Part shown: piece by piece, positions 19,800 to 29,250 of the stretch
Layout: every line of letters starts with the position of its first letter
How positions within the stretch are numbered: the stretch's first letter is position 1
DNA from: JAEYXS01 sp943367715
Lineage (GTDB): Bacteria; Verrucomicrobiota; Verrucomicrobiia; Limisphaerales; JAEYXS01
DNA length: 64,000 nucleotides
NCBI GenBank assembly: GCA_943367715.1
Contig: CALRJY020000006.1
Coordinates: 62,001-126,000 of the forward strand
Direction of reading: 5' to 3'
The notes under the pieces: model-generated
What the model saw: the letters and a program-made list of their open reading frames with translations, nothing else
The model's database searches: none
Told to the model about the DNA's origin: nothing
Translations under genes and position numbers: made by a program

Positions 19800-20291
19800 C
19801 TACTCCTTCGCCGGCTTCGGCACCTTGCCGCCCAGTTCACCCGGTGCCTTCGCGATGTAGTAAAAACGCACGTTCAATTCCGTCGCCATCTTCTCCAGCT
19901 CATCCATTTCCTGCGGCTCGCCGATATAGAGGATGTAAAGCTTGGGCAGCCGCGTCACCTGTTCCTTGAAGGCATCCTTGATCACCCGCCGCACCTTAGC
20001 GCTGTTCGGTCCCGAAATGGCGAGGTCCACCTGTTTCAATCCGCCGCGCGCCATGATCTTCGAGAGCCGCATGGACGTTTGGGAAGGTGCCGTCTTGGAG
20101 ATGGTGGTGAACGTGGAATCGGCGAACGATCCGCTGGACGGCACCCAGAACAGCTCCACATTGTTGTGTCGGAAAAAGAGGTAAGCGTCATCCTTCACGG
20201 ATGGCGGCATGGTCTCGGGACCGTTGGACTTGCAGCTCGTCAGCGAGATCAGGGCAGCCACGAGCAGCAGTTGGCGAAAGAACGACTTCAT
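19800..20291 (-). CDS. Hypothetical lipoprotein
   Basis: A 163-residue exported protein with a lipoprotein signal: MKSFFRQ, a hydrophobic core and the lipobox LTSC with Cys at residue 20. The mature part has alternating strands and helices (VDLAISGPNSAKVRRVIKDAFKEQ, LYILYIGEPQEMDELEKMATELNVRFYYIAK) that suggest a small alpha/beta domain. No family is recognised. It ends 5 bases from the small membrane gene and is convergent with it. Confidence 0.78.
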   Translation of the reverse strand: MKSFFRQLLLVAALISLTSCKSNGPETMPPSVKDDAYLFFRHNNVELFWVPSSGSFADSTFTTISKTAPSQTSMRLSKIMARGGLKQVDLAISGPNSAKVRRVIKDAFKEQVTRLPKLYILYIGEPQEMDELEKMATELNVRFYYIAKAPGELGGKVPKPAKE

Positions 20292-20330
20292 CCGGGAAGC
20301 ATAATGAACCGTTCGCCGCTGGCAACACGT

Positions 20331-22232
20331 TCAGTGCAGAATTCCTTCCTCCACCCACGTGTATTTCCCCGCCGTCACGTCCTGCGCCAGCCGATAATTC
20401 CCACGGTCACCATTCTCACCCAGCGACCGGAACAGCTCTTGCAACCGCAACCGCGCATTCACGCAGAAGCAATCCGCCAGCTCCAGCGCCTCCGCCCGAT
20501 GCTCGCGTTCCCAAATGCTTTGCGCCCGGGACAACGTGGCCGTCATCGCAAACAGTTCCGTGCCGATATCCACAAACCGCCCGAGCAAGATCTGTTGCTT
20601 CTCCAGCTTCGGCCCAAAACGCATCATCGCGTGGAAGAGCGCGCGGCTCAACTTGCGACCCGTGCATCGCACATAACTCAGGTGCTTGCTCAACGGCGAG
20701 ACCAGCGTCGGCGCGCCATTACCAAACGACACCCATTGTTGCGGATACCACTTGGCATAAAACAATCCCGCCTTCACCGCCGCCTTCGCCCGCTCCTTCA
20801 TCGGCAAACGCGTATTCAAGACCGCCCCGCCTGCGCGCAGATGCGGGTCCAGCGCTTCCCGCGCGATGAACAGCCGCATGATCTCGCTGGAACCTTCGAA
20901 AATAGTGTTGATGCGGCTATCCCGCAACATGCGCTCGATGGCTATCGGCTGCTCTCCCCGCGCTTTGAGCGACTCCGCCGTCTCATAACCCCGTCCACCC
21001 CGGATCTGCATCGTATCATTCACGATGGCCCAGGCGCGTTCCGTGCCCCACAGCTTGCACATGGCCGCTTCCACGCGGATGTCCGCGTGCTTGTCCTTGT
21101 CCACCTTGCTTGCGGTGAGCATCGTCATCGCTTCCATGGCGAAGGTATCCGCCGCCATCCGTGCGAGCTTGTCGGCGATCGCCGCGTGCTTGCCGATGGG
21201 TGCACCCCATTGCTCGCGTTCTTTCGCCCACTCACGGGCGATCTGCAGGCAACGTTTCGCCAAGCCCGTGCAAGCCGCCGGCAAGGTGAGCCGACCTGTA
21301 TTCAAAGTGGAAAGCGCCACCTTCAAACCTTTGCCCTCTCCGAGCAAAATATTCTCCCGCGGCACCTTCACATTCGTGAATTTGATCACGCCATTGTAGA
21401 GCGCGCGCAATCCCATGAAATGACAGCGCCGCACCACCTCTACGCCCGTAGAGCGCGTGTCCACGATGAACGCGGTCACTTGCTCGCGCCCTTTGCCATT
21501 CGTCGCGGGCGTCTTGGCCATCACTACCAACAAGCCCGCCTTCGTGCCGTTCGTGCACCAGAGCTTTTCTCCGTTCAGGATAAAATATTGGCCGTCGGTT
21601 GTGGGTTCCGCATGCGTCTGCATCCGTGCCGGATCAGAGCCCACACCCGTTTCGGTCAGCGCGAACGCCGAGATCTCTCCCTTCGCAATCCGTGGCAGAA
21701 AACGTTTCTTCTGCTCCTCGGTGCCGAAAAGGATGAGCGGTTGCGGCACGCCGATGGATTGATGCGCCGAGATGAGCGCCGTGAGATTGCCACAATGGCT
21801 GCCCAGCATCTCCGCCGCGCGGCAATAGTTTGTCTGTGACATGCCCAACCCGCCAAAGCGCGGCGAAATCTTGATGCCGAACGCGCCCAGTTCCTTCAGC
21901 CCGAGAATAACCTTGGGTGGAATCTCACCCGTGCGATCAATTTCATCCGGATTCACATACTGCCGGAGATAATCGCCGAGCCGATGGAGAAAGGCGTCCC
22001 CTTGGTCGCGATCCTCATGGCTCTGTTCGGGAAATGGAAAGGCCTCGGCAAAACGCGTCTCGCCCATGAACAAGCCACTGGCGTAGGTGGCGCGGTTTCG
22101 CTCTGGCTCCCGGGCAGCCTCTGTCATCTCCAAGGCGGCCCGCTGTCCGGCGGACATCTTGGACGTGTCAATCAGCGAGGAACCATCGTCCGTGACGGGC
22201 GTCTTGGTTTCATTGGTCTCCAGAGTTTTCAT
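20331..22232 (-). CDS. Acyl-CoA dehydrogenase, last gene of the beta-oxidation operon
   Basis: A 633-residue flavoprotein that performs the first dehydrogenation of beta-oxidation (acyl-CoA to trans-2-enoyl-CoA). The dehydrogenase fold is clear: FALTETGVGSDPARMQTHAEP in the middle domain, CHFMGLRALYNGVIKFTNVKVP, and the C-terminal catalytic domain with QIRGGRGYETAESL and NTIFEGSSEIMRLFIARE. At over 600 residues it has an extra C-terminal part of about 150 residues, as in VLCAD/ACAD9-like enzymes, suggesting long-chain substrates. ATG 22232 overlaps the FadJ-like stop by 4 bases (ATGA), which fixes the start; the frame is open 22 codons further upstream inside the neighbour. Confidence 0.93.
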   Translation of the reverse strand: MKTLETNETKTPVTDDGSSLIDTSKMSAGQRAALEMTEAAREPERNRATYASGLFMGETRFAEAFPFPEQSHEDRDQGDAFLHRLGDYLRQYVNPDEIDRTGEIPPKVILGLKELGAFGIKISPRFGGLGMSQTNYCRAAEMLGSHCGNLTALISAHQSIGVPQPLILFGTEEQKKRFLPRIAKGEISAFALTETGVGSDPARMQTHAEPTTDGQYFILNGEKLWCTNGTKAGLLVVMAKTPATNGKGREQVTAFIVDTRSTGVEVVRRCHFMGLRALYNGVIKFTNVKVPRENILLGEGKGLKVALSTLNTGRLTLPAACTGLAKRCLQIAREWAKEREQWGAPIGKHAAIADKLARMAADTFAMEAMTMLTASKVDKDKHADIRVEAAMCKLWGTERAWAIVNDTMQIRGGRGYETAESLKARGEQPIAIERMLRDSRINTIFEGSSEIMRLFIAREALDPHLRAGGAVLNTRLPMKERAKAAVKAGLFYAKWYPQQWVSFGNGAPTLVSPLSKHLSYVRCTGRKLSRALFHAMMRFGPKLEKQQILLGRFVDIGTELFAMTATLSRAQSIWEREHRAEALELADCFCVNARLRLQELFRSLGENGDRGNYRLAQDVTAGKYTWVEEGILH

Positions 22233-24493
22233 ACGGCGACTCCTTTCTGGGGATAGAACGTTTCGTGACTCGCGGCCTTGCTTTTCAAAAGGGTGCACGG
22301 GGCGAAATAAGGATCGCCCAGGTCCATCTCGTTTTGCAGCTCACTGACCACCCGGGCCAGCCCGAGTGAATCCGCATAACGCAGCGGCCCGCCCCGGAAC
22401 GGGGCGAACCCGGTGCCCATGACCATGGCGAAATCCACATCCTCCGGCGACGTGACGACTTCCTCCTCCAGGCAACGCGCGGCTTCATTGATCATCAGCA
22501 GCACCATGCGGCGTTGCAGATCGGCGCGCGAAAGTTTGTTGGCTCCGCTCGGATGCTGAAACATCACCACGGCCACATTGGGCTGCGGGGTCTTGCCTTC
22601 GTGCCGGTAGAAGCCTTGCTTGCTCTTCCGTCCCAGGAATCCGGCGGCCAAGAGATTCTTCAACACACCCGGCGTGTTCATCCGGTCGGCGAAGCTTAGC
22701 GTGAGCGTCTCCGCCACGTGATGCGCCACATCCAGGCCGACCTCATCCACCAGCCGTAACGGCCCCATCGGCATGCCGAACTCCAGCATCGCTCCGTCGA
22801 TATCCTCGATCCGTGCTCCCATCGTGAACAGCGTCGCCGCTTCCATCAGATAGGGCATCAGGATGCGGTTCACCAGAAAGCCAGGGCTGTCGCTCACCAC
22901 CACCGGCAGCTTGCCGATCTGTTGCACAAATCGCACCGTGCGCTCCAGCACCACCGGGTCGGTATGATGCCCGACCACCACTTCCACCAATTGCATGCGA
23001 TGCACTGGATTGAAGAAGTGGATGCCCACCACGCGTTCCGGCGAGTTCGTTGCCTCCGCGATCTCTGAAACGGATAACGCCGAGGTATTGGTGGCGAGAA
23101 TGGTATCCGGTCCCGTGCTCTCGGCGAGTTGACGGAACAGCTCTTTCTTCAGATCCATCTTCTCCACCGCCGCTTCAATCACGAGGTCAGCGTGTTTCAA
23201 CGAAACGGCTCCGGTTGCCGGATAGATACGGTCATAACCAGCCTTGGCTTCCGTGCGCGTGAGGATGTGCCGTTTCACCGCCTCTTCGTAATTCTTATGG
23301 ATGGCCGTCATGCCTCGCGCCACTGCTTCGGGATTCAGATCACGAAGGATGACCGGCAGCTTGCGCGAGGAGAGCCAATGCGCGATACCCGCACCCATCA
23401 CACCCGCACCGATGACCGCGGGGTGTTTGATCGGCGACAAGTGATCCGTGCTCTTGGCTGGCTTGCTGCCCGATTTGCGCACGGGCACGGACCGCAGGCT
23501 GAAGCCCGTCTCCGCCTGGATTTTCTTGGAGCGTTCTTGCAGGAGGAAAAGCCGCAGGAGATTGCGCGAAGCTTCGGTCTGCGCCAGCTCCAGGATCGCC
23601 TCACGCTCGCGCCGGAGTGAGTTCTCCACGCTGCCGCCCACACCCAGACAGGTGACTTCGAGCGCTTTCAATACGCCCGGATAATGCCCGTACGTATCGC
23701 GCATCAAACGCGTGCGGACATACGGCAACGTCAGCCGCGCCACGGGTGAATTGTTGGTGAGCATCACCGCGAGCTTGCGTGAAGCGGGACGTTTGCCACG
23801 TCGCGCCCATTGCCGCGCGAGGTCTAATAAACGCTCCTTCGGTGCCGTGGCATCGATGAGCCCCACCTTCAACGCCTTGCGTGCCGGGACCATCTTGCCT
23901 TTCAAGATGAGATCGAGCGCCACGGGCAAACCGACGAGTTGCGGCAAGCGCGTGCAACCGCCCCACGCGGGCAGGATGCCGAGCTGCGTTTCCGGAAAGC
24001 CCAGCTTGGTGGCCTTGTCCGGCGAGGCGATCCGGTAATCACACGCGATGGCCAGCTCCATGCCACCGCCCACACACGCGCCGTGAATGGCGGCCACGGT
24101 CGGAACTTTCAGTGCGGCGAGATGAGTGAAGACGCGCTGCCCGAGTTCGATGAATCCGGTCAGACCGGGTGACGGCTCGGCTGACGATTCCAGCGAAGCG
24201 GACAGCGCGTGCAAATCTGCGCCTGCGATGAAGATGGATTCCTTGGCACTGCGCAGCACCACGCTGCGCACGCGCGTATCTTGCGCGATGATGCCCAGAT
24301 GTTCATCCAGCTCTTGCAGGACCGATTCATTAAAAACATTGGCGGAAGTGCCGGGACAATCGAACGTCAACACACAGACGCCATCGGCCAGCACCTCGTG
24401 TTGCACCGCGCCCCCGGATGATGGCGGCGGCGTGAGGTCACCTTCCCCCGGTTTGGTGACCAGCCGTTCCGTGATGGGTTTCGTTATTTTCAT
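22229..24493 (-). CDS. FadJ/FadB-like enoyl-CoA hydratase / 3-hydroxyacyl-CoA dehydrogenase fusion
   Basis: A 754-residue two-enzyme fusion. The N-terminal half is a crotonase domain: AGADLHALSASL near residue 92 and AAIHGACVGGGMELAIACDYRIA near 140 form the oxyanion hole and acid sites that hydrate enoyl-CoA. The C-terminal half is a 3-hydroxyacyl-CoA dehydrogenase: NAD-binding GAGVMGAGIAHWL near residue 363, then HFFNPVHRMQLVEVV near 490 and a C-terminal domain. It therefore performs steps two and three of beta-oxidation. It overlaps the thiolase gene by 4 bases and the acyl-CoA dehydrogenase by 4, and has an AAAGGAG ribosome binding site. Confidence 0.95.
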   Translation of the reverse strand: MKITKPITERLVTKPGEGDLTPPPSSGGAVQHEVLADGVCVLTFDCPGTSANVFNESVLQELDEHLGIIAQDTRVRSVVLRSAKESIFIAGADLHALSASLESSAEPSPGLTGFIELGQRVFTHLAALKVPTVAAIHGACVGGGMELAIACDYRIASPDKATKLGFPETQLGILPAWGGCTRLPQLVGLPVALDLILKGKMVPARKALKVGLIDATAPKERLLDLARQWARRGKRPASRKLAVMLTNNSPVARLTLPYVRTRLMRDTYGHYPGVLKALEVTCLGVGGSVENSLRREREAILELAQTEASRNLLRLFLLQERSKKIQAETGFSLRSVPVRKSGSKPAKSTDHLSPIKHPAVIGAGVMGAGIAHWLSSRKLPVILRDLNPEAVARGMTAIHKNYEEAVKRHILTRTEAKAGYDRIYPATGAVSLKHADLVIEAAVEKMDLKKELFRQLAESTGPDTILATNTSALSVSEIAEATNSPERVVGIHFFNPVHRMQLVEVVVGHHTDPVVLERTVRFVQQIGKLPVVVSDSPGFLVNRILMPYLMEAATLFTMGARIEDIDGAMLEFGMPMGPLRLVDEVGLDVAHHVAETLTLSFADRMNTPGVLKNLLAAGFLGRKSKQGFYRHEGKTPQPNVAVVMFQHPSGANKLSRADLQRRMVLLMINEAARCLEEEVVTSPEDVDFAMVMGTGFAPFRGGPLRYADSLGLARVVSELQNEMDLGDPYFAPCTLLKSKAASHETFYPQKGVAV

Positions 24494-25773
24494 ACGCTCC
24501 TTTCCAGCCAGACCGCACCGCCCTGGCCGCCGCCCACACAGAGGGAGACCAGCGCCCGTGCACCCTGACGTCTTTCCAGTTCCTTCAACGCCGTCAAAAT
24601 CAAACGTGCTCCGGTGGCGCCCACCGGATGACCCAAGGCGATCGAACCGCCATTCACATTCAACTTGTCCATGGGCACCTCGCCCAAGGGCGTGCGCCGG
24701 CCCAGCACCTTGCGGGAGAACTTCTCCGACTTCGCCGCCCGCAATACCCCGAGGACTTGCGCCGCGAAGGCTTCATTGACCTCCAGCAGATCCGCCTGCT
24801 CCATCTCCAGACCCGTAAGCTCTTCCAAGCGGTCCATCGCGAAGACTGGCCCCAGTCCCATGCGCTCCGGATCGCAACCCGTGTAGGCATAAGCCTTCAG
24901 GTAACCCAGCGGCTGGTAGTTCAACTCTTCGGCCATCTCCTCGCTCATCACGAGCAAGGCCACGGCACCATCGGTGACTTGGGAGGAATTACCTGCCGTC
25001 ACGGTACCGGTTCCGCGCTCGAAGATGGGGCGAAGCTTCGCCAGCACCTCTGGTGATTGATCGGCGCGGGGGCCGTTGTCTTTCACCACCGGATCCTTGC
25101 CGGGAAGATAAACCGGCGTGATCTCTTCCTGCAGACGTTCGGTGGCCGCCAACGCTTTGCGATGTGACTCGATAGCAAAGGCGTCCTGTTCTTCGCGAGA
25201 GATGCCGAGCTCGCGCGCGAGCACTTCGGCCGTCTGGCCCATGTTCAAGCCGCAGACGGGATCAGTCAGACCTAGCAACAGGCCGACGCGCGGACTGAAA
25301 TCTTTTGGGCGAAATCCCGCCATCGCTTGCAACTTCAGCGGCAACGTCTTGGCCTTGTTCAAGCGCGTGAATTTTTCCGCCGCACTGAGCGGATACATCA
25401 GCGGCACTTGCGACATGCTCTCTGCGCCACCCACGATGAACACCTCACCGCGTCCGGCCATCATGTGCTCGTAAGCTTGCGTGACCGCTTCCATGCCCGA
25501 AGCGCAGTTGCGATGCACGGTGAGCGCCGGAACACTTTCCGGTATGCCCGCGCGCAAAGCGATGACGCGCGCGACGTTCGCCGCATCCGCCGGTTGGGCC
25601 ACACAGCCGAAGATGACTTCATCCACGAGGCCCGGGTCGAGGCCTGTGCGGGTCAGGAGCGCGTTCACCGCAACGCGACCCAATTCCTCCGCACCGAGAG
25701 CGGCGAAGTCCGTGCCAGCTTTGATGAACGGGGTGCGGACACCGTCCACAATGGCGAGTTGCTGCGTTTTCAT
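24490..25773 (-). CDS. Acetyl-CoA acyltransferase (thiolase, FadI/FadA type)
   Basis: A 427-residue thiolase that cleaves 3-ketoacyl-CoA to acetyl-CoA and a shortened acyl-CoA. The nucleophile C90 lies in HRNCASGMEAV; the later motifs are NGGSIALGHPVGATGARL (active-site His) and the C-terminal CVGGGQGGA with the proton-shuttling Cys. Size and extended loop suit the trifunctional-enzyme beta-subunit group. It overlaps both neighbours by 4 bases, between the ligase and the FadJ-like gene, consistent with an alpha/beta multienzyme complex. Confidence 0.95.
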   Translation of the reverse strand: MKTQQLAIVDGVRTPFIKAGTDFAALGAEELGRVAVNALLTRTGLDPGLVDEVIFGCVAQPADAANVARVIALRAGIPESVPALTVHRNCASGMEAVTQAYEHMMAGRGEVFIVGGAESMSQVPLMYPLSAAEKFTRLNKAKTLPLKLQAMAGFRPKDFSPRVGLLLGLTDPVCGLNMGQTAEVLARELGISREEQDAFAIESHRKALAATERLQEEITPVYLPGKDPVVKDNGPRADQSPEVLAKLRPIFERGTGTVTAGNSSQVTDGAVALLVMSEEMAEELNYQPLGYLKAYAYTGCDPERMGLGPVFAMDRLEELTGLEMEQADLLEVNEAFAAQVLGVLRAAKSEKFSRKVLGRRTPLGEVPMDKLNVNGGSIALGHPVGATGARLILTALKELERRQGARALVSLCVGGGQGGAVWLERSV

Positions 25774-27341
25774 GAGGCCACCTCAACTTTTGAATGTTTG
25801 CCGTTCAGACTGGTTCCGTCCGGTTTCACCCCGTTGCCATTCACCGCGGGTTGGAATCCCGAAGTTCGCGGGCGGTGATCCACCACCTTCTGTTCCTTGA
25901 GCTGCGTGCCCACACCTTGCAGTTCGCGCATCGTGGCGGCGTCATGGTACTCGACGCGATTCGGGCGGAACTCCGTGTGGGCGGCGAACCGATGGTTCAG
26001 ATTGCGCGTCACCTGGTCGTGCGCGTCATCGTTCAGTGCGTGGACGTGGAGGATGATCTCGTCGAGGTCCATCGGGTCATCATGCTGCTTGCGCAATTCA
26101 AGCTGCCAGGCACCGATGCCCGGTGCGTCATCCAGCACATGTTCCAGCTCGTTGAAGTCGATGAGCGTGCCCTTCAGCTTGTCCAGGTGCATCTCGCGGA
26201 TCTCGGAGCGGCGGGAGATGCGACCCACCAGGCGCGGCAACTGACGTTCGCAGTAAGGGCACTTCTCATAAGTCAGCCCGCCGTCGATGTAATCGCCCGT
26301 GCGGTAACGCAGCACCACGCTGCCGCGTGAATCGAGTGGCGTGTAAACGATCTCACCGGGATGACCGGGTGGAACGACCTCGCCCGTGTCGGGATTGATG
26401 ATCTCGATGATGCCGGTATCGGGATACAGGTGGAAACCGGTGGACGGTTCCTCAATCGCACAGGGGCATTCCGCCCAGGCGCACTTGGCCTCGGTGAAAC
26501 CATAGGTGCTGATGACGTCGATATCCGGCGCCTGCATGTCCGCGGCGAAGAGCGCCAGTTTACGGCGCATGCCATCGGGCACTTTCTCACCACCCAGCAC
26601 GATACGTTTTAGGTTCGGGCACCGCACGCCCTCCTGCACGGCCTCATGCAGCACGTGATAGATGAAGGTGGGCATGCCTACGAGCACGTCTGGCTGGATC
26701 TTGCGCAACATGCGGAGATTGCCCTCCGTGCCCATCACCTTGCCACCACCCGTGCTCAGCATGAAAACGCCAAACTCAGTAGCGCCGTAATGCGTCTGCC
26801 AGAATGCCAGATGCGGTGCGTAAGGAAAAAGGTTCAGCAACCGGTATTCCATTTTCGCCTCGCAAACTTTGAAGAGGCGCAAGCCCGTGCTCGCGAGCAA
26901 GTCCATGTCATGGCCGCTGTAAACAAAGGGCACCGGGTCCGCTGAACGGCCCGTGGTGCTCGTCATGAAAGTGGGCCGGAACTCATGCTGCAGTTCGCGC
27001 TTCACCGTTTCGCGTCCATGCAGCAGCGCGCGGACGATGGTACCGGGCCGTTTCGATAATGCCTTCGGGTCAGGTGCGAGGACGAAGTTCCGGTACTTTG
27101 TCGGTTCTTCGGGTGTGGAGAGCAGATCGGCCTTGCTGGTGAAAGGCAGATGGCGCAGGTCATCAACCGTTCTGATGTCGTCCGCTTTGATGCCGTGCTC
27201 GCGGAAAATCTCCCGGTAATGGGCGGAGAAAGGCAACACCGTGTCCTTCAACCACGCGTGCAATTGGCGGCCTTGCAGGCGGCGGATCGTTTCCTCAGGC
27301 AGCGACTGCCATCCGGTTCTGAGCTGTGTCAGTGCGTTCAT
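25770..27341 (-). CDS. PaaK-like AMP-binding acyl-CoA ligase
   Basis: A 523-residue adenylate-forming enzyme of the phenylacetate-CoA ligase (PaaK) type. Seen are FMTSTTGRSADPVPFVYS (the P-loop), VLVGMPTFIYHVL, ISTYGFTEAKCAWAEC (replacing the usual YGxTE motif) and LRYRTGDYIDGG, followed by a four-Cys-like cluster CPYCERQLPRLVGRISRR. It should activate a carboxylic acid, here probably a fatty acid, to its CoA ester. The C-terminal 40 residues (NGNGVKPDGTSLNGKHSKV) are a flexible tail. It starts 47 bases inside the patatin gene with a good AGGAAAGGAA ribosome binding site. PaaK itself would need other phenylacetate genes, which are absent. Confidence 0.9.
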   Translation of the reverse strand: MNALTQLRTGWQSLPEETIRRLQGRQLHAWLKDTVLPFSAHYREIFREHGIKADDIRTVDDLRHLPFTSKADLLSTPEEPTKYRNFVLAPDPKALSKRPGTIVRALLHGRETVKRELQHEFRPTFMTSTTGRSADPVPFVYSGHDMDLLASTGLRLFKVCEAKMEYRLLNLFPYAPHLAFWQTHYGATEFGVFMLSTGGGKVMGTEGNLRMLRKIQPDVLVGMPTFIYHVLHEAVQEGVRCPNLKRIVLGGEKVPDGMRRKLALFAADMQAPDIDVISTYGFTEAKCAWAECPCAIEEPSTGFHLYPDTGIIEIINPDTGEVVPPGHPGEIVYTPLDSRGSVVLRYRTGDYIDGGLTYEKCPYCERQLPRLVGRISRRSEIREMHLDKLKGTLIDFNELEHVLDDAPGIGAWQLELRKQHDDPMDLDEIILHVHALNDDAHDQVTRNLNHRFAAHTEFRPNRVEYHDAATMRELQGVGTQLKEQKVVDHRPRTSGFQPAVNGNGVKPDGTSLNGKHSKVEVAS

Positions 27342-29007
27342 AGGGTTCCTTTCCTAGTTTGTGGATCTCATCGAGCTGTTCCTGTGCGGCCTGACGGCCG
27401 AGGGAGATGTACTTTCCGGGTTTGCTGAACTCGTGCCATTTCCCATCACACGAGAGCGGACGGATCACGACATCCGCCTGGCGGCAGGCCTCTTCCGCGA
27501 CCCGGATCTGCGCGCCATGGACGCTGCGCATCAGGTTGTCGAGGATGTTGCCGTTGGCGAAATAGTTGAAGTGGCGGTTGATGAATTGCAGGAGCGAGAA
27601 ACGTTTCGGCGCGCCTTTCATCTGTTCGCGTTCCAGATCGCGCACGCACCGGAGATAAGCGGGCGTGGGGATGGTGTTCACTGCGATGATGCGTTCCACG
27701 CCCATCTCGCGCAGCACATCCACCGGCAGGGGATCGGCTACGCCACCATCGATGAACGTCTCGTCACCGATCTGCACCGGGACACACACACCCGGGATGG
27801 CGCTGCTGGCATGGACGGCGCTGGAGACCTGGCCGCTCGCGAAGACCGCGCGTTCCAGCGTATCGAAATTTGTGGCGACGATGCGCAAGGGCCGGACCAT
27901 GTCCGAGAAGTGGCTCTCGCCGATGGTGCGCTCCAAGCGATGCTTCACATAGCTGCCGAAGATAAAGCCTTGGCGCGGCGGGAACGAAGGATCGAGCAGT
28001 TTGCAGAAACCCCAGCGGCCTTTGACTTCACCGGCCAGGTCTTCCAGCAAGTGACCGTCGTGACCGTGCGCCCAGAGCGCCGCGATGTATGCGCCCATGC
28101 TGCAGCCGGCCACGACGTCGATATCGATGCCGCTTTCCTCCAACACCTGGATGACGCCGATGTGCGAGAGGCCTTTGGCCCCACCCGAGGAAAGCGCGAG
28201 CCCGATGCGCGTCCCGGCGATTTCCCGCGCCAGCCCCCGTAACTGAATCTCCCGTGAGCCGGCGCAATCGCGCAAGACCTGCAGGCTGCCGACACCATCG
28301 CTGGTCATCCTGCCATAGAGAGCGGGGGGATCGATCGCTTCCGTGCGGTAGAACAATTCCGTGAAGCCATGCGCGCTCTCACCTTCCTCTAGATAGAGCA
28401 GCGGTTTTAAATGCGGCTTGCGGCTGCTGGTGAGCGTGTCGAGTTCCTTGGTGATAAGATGATAATTATATACCTGGTTCGGCGACTGACGGAACAGGAG
28501 AAACGCTTTATCCACCAAGCCCAATACCCGGCAGAGGATGTCCGCCTTCAGCTCAGCCGAGACGATCACCAGGACGTGGGCATAATGTTCGCGCGCGTGC
28601 CGGAGCAGGTTGTCGAGCGCGGTGATCTCCTCCGCGCCATCACCCAAGGTGGCCGTCAGCCAATCCGTATCCGGCCGGGAACTATCCACGCGTTCACCCA
28701 GCACAAACTCACCGTTCCGATGGGGCGGAGACGCAAGCCATTCCGTCAAGGCGAAGGAGCCTCCATGAGTCACCAGGGAAAGAACCAAGGGCCGACGGGT
28801 GGCCTCAACCTTCACCAAACGGGCGATTTTGGCGGTGATCTCCGTGGCGGGCAGGTTCGTGGTCAGGGGCGCAAACGCGACCAAGTTTGAGGGGCCTACG
28901 GGTTGAGGCGGGGGTATGAGGAGGTGACCAAGCCGGAAGGACAAGGGAAGGGCCTCCCTTGACGCAATAAAGCTTTGTGCTGTTTTTAGCATTTCCGTCA
29001 CCGCCAT
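27295..29007 (-). CDS. Patatin-like phospholipase with an N-terminal regulatory-type domain
   Basis: A 570-residue protein. The C-terminal part is a patatin domain: IGLALSSGGAKGLSHIGVI (oxyanion loop), catalytic Ser in GCSMGA about 30 residues later, and catalytic Asp in DGGVADPLPV. These enzymes release fatty acids from lipids with a Ser-Asp dyad. The first 260 residues form a separate domain that aligns in spirit with the dinucleotide-binding-like domain before patatin in neuropathy-target-esterase relatives; that reading is tentative. It is the first gene of the operon and could supply fatty acids to the ligase. An alternative ATG five codons downstream exists. Confidence 0.88.
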   Translation of the reverse strand: MAVTEMLKTAQSFIASREALPLSFRLGHLLIPPPQPVGPSNLVAFAPLTTNLPATEITAKIARLVKVEATRRPLVLSLVTHGGSFALTEWLASPPHRNGEFVLGERVDSSRPDTDWLTATLGDGAEEITALDNLLRHAREHYAHVLVIVSAELKADILCRVLGLVDKAFLLFRQSPNQVYNYHLITKELDTLTSSRKPHLKPLLYLEEGESAHGFTELFYRTEAIDPPALYGRMTSDGVGSLQVLRDCAGSREIQLRGLAREIAGTRIGLALSSGGAKGLSHIGVIQVLEESGIDIDVVAGCSMGAYIAALWAHGHDGHLLEDLAGEVKGRWGFCKLLDPSFPPRQGFIFGSYVKHRLERTIGESHFSDMVRPLRIVATNFDTLERAVFASGQVSSAVHASSAIPGVCVPVQIGDETFIDGGVADPLPVDVLREMGVERIIAVNTIPTPAYLRCVRDLEREQMKGAPKRFSLLQFINRHFNYFANGNILDNLMRSVHGAQIRVAEEACRQADVVIRPLSCDGKWHEFSKPGKYISLGRQAAQEQLDEIHKLGKEPYERTDTAQNRMAVAA

Positions 29008-29017
29008 TGACGGTGAC
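28997..29017 (-). promoter_or_regulatory. Palindrome around the patatin start codon
   Basis: A perfect inverted repeat, GTCACCG and CGGTGAC with a 7-base spacer (TCAATGG on the coding strand), surrounds the start codon of the first fatty-acid gene. As RNA it would be a 7-bp hairpin with the AUG in its loop; as DNA it could be an operator. Either use would let one site control the five-gene operon. The 233 bases further upstream are AT-richer than the surroundings and could hold the promoter. Confidence 0.4.
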
Positions 29018-29250
29018 CGGAACGGGACGCTTCGCGCGGACTCAGACGCTAGCTACAGGCGCCCCCGGCTGACCGTCGCCGGCTCTGTTAAGGGTTATCA
29101 GTGTAACTCTTGAGTCCATTTGTATTGCTTACTTATTCTGACGTTAACGTAAGCTTCTTTGTTCAAAGGTCAATTGAGGCGATGCATTTTTATACGATTT
29201 TTGCACGATTATAATGACCTGCTATTATAACCGTTCTGACAGGGGGAAGC

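Noticed and set aside
20079..21839. 586-codon plus-strand frame antisense to the acyl-CoA dehydrogenase
   Set aside because: It is Arg/His-rich and the mirror of a well-conserved enzyme.
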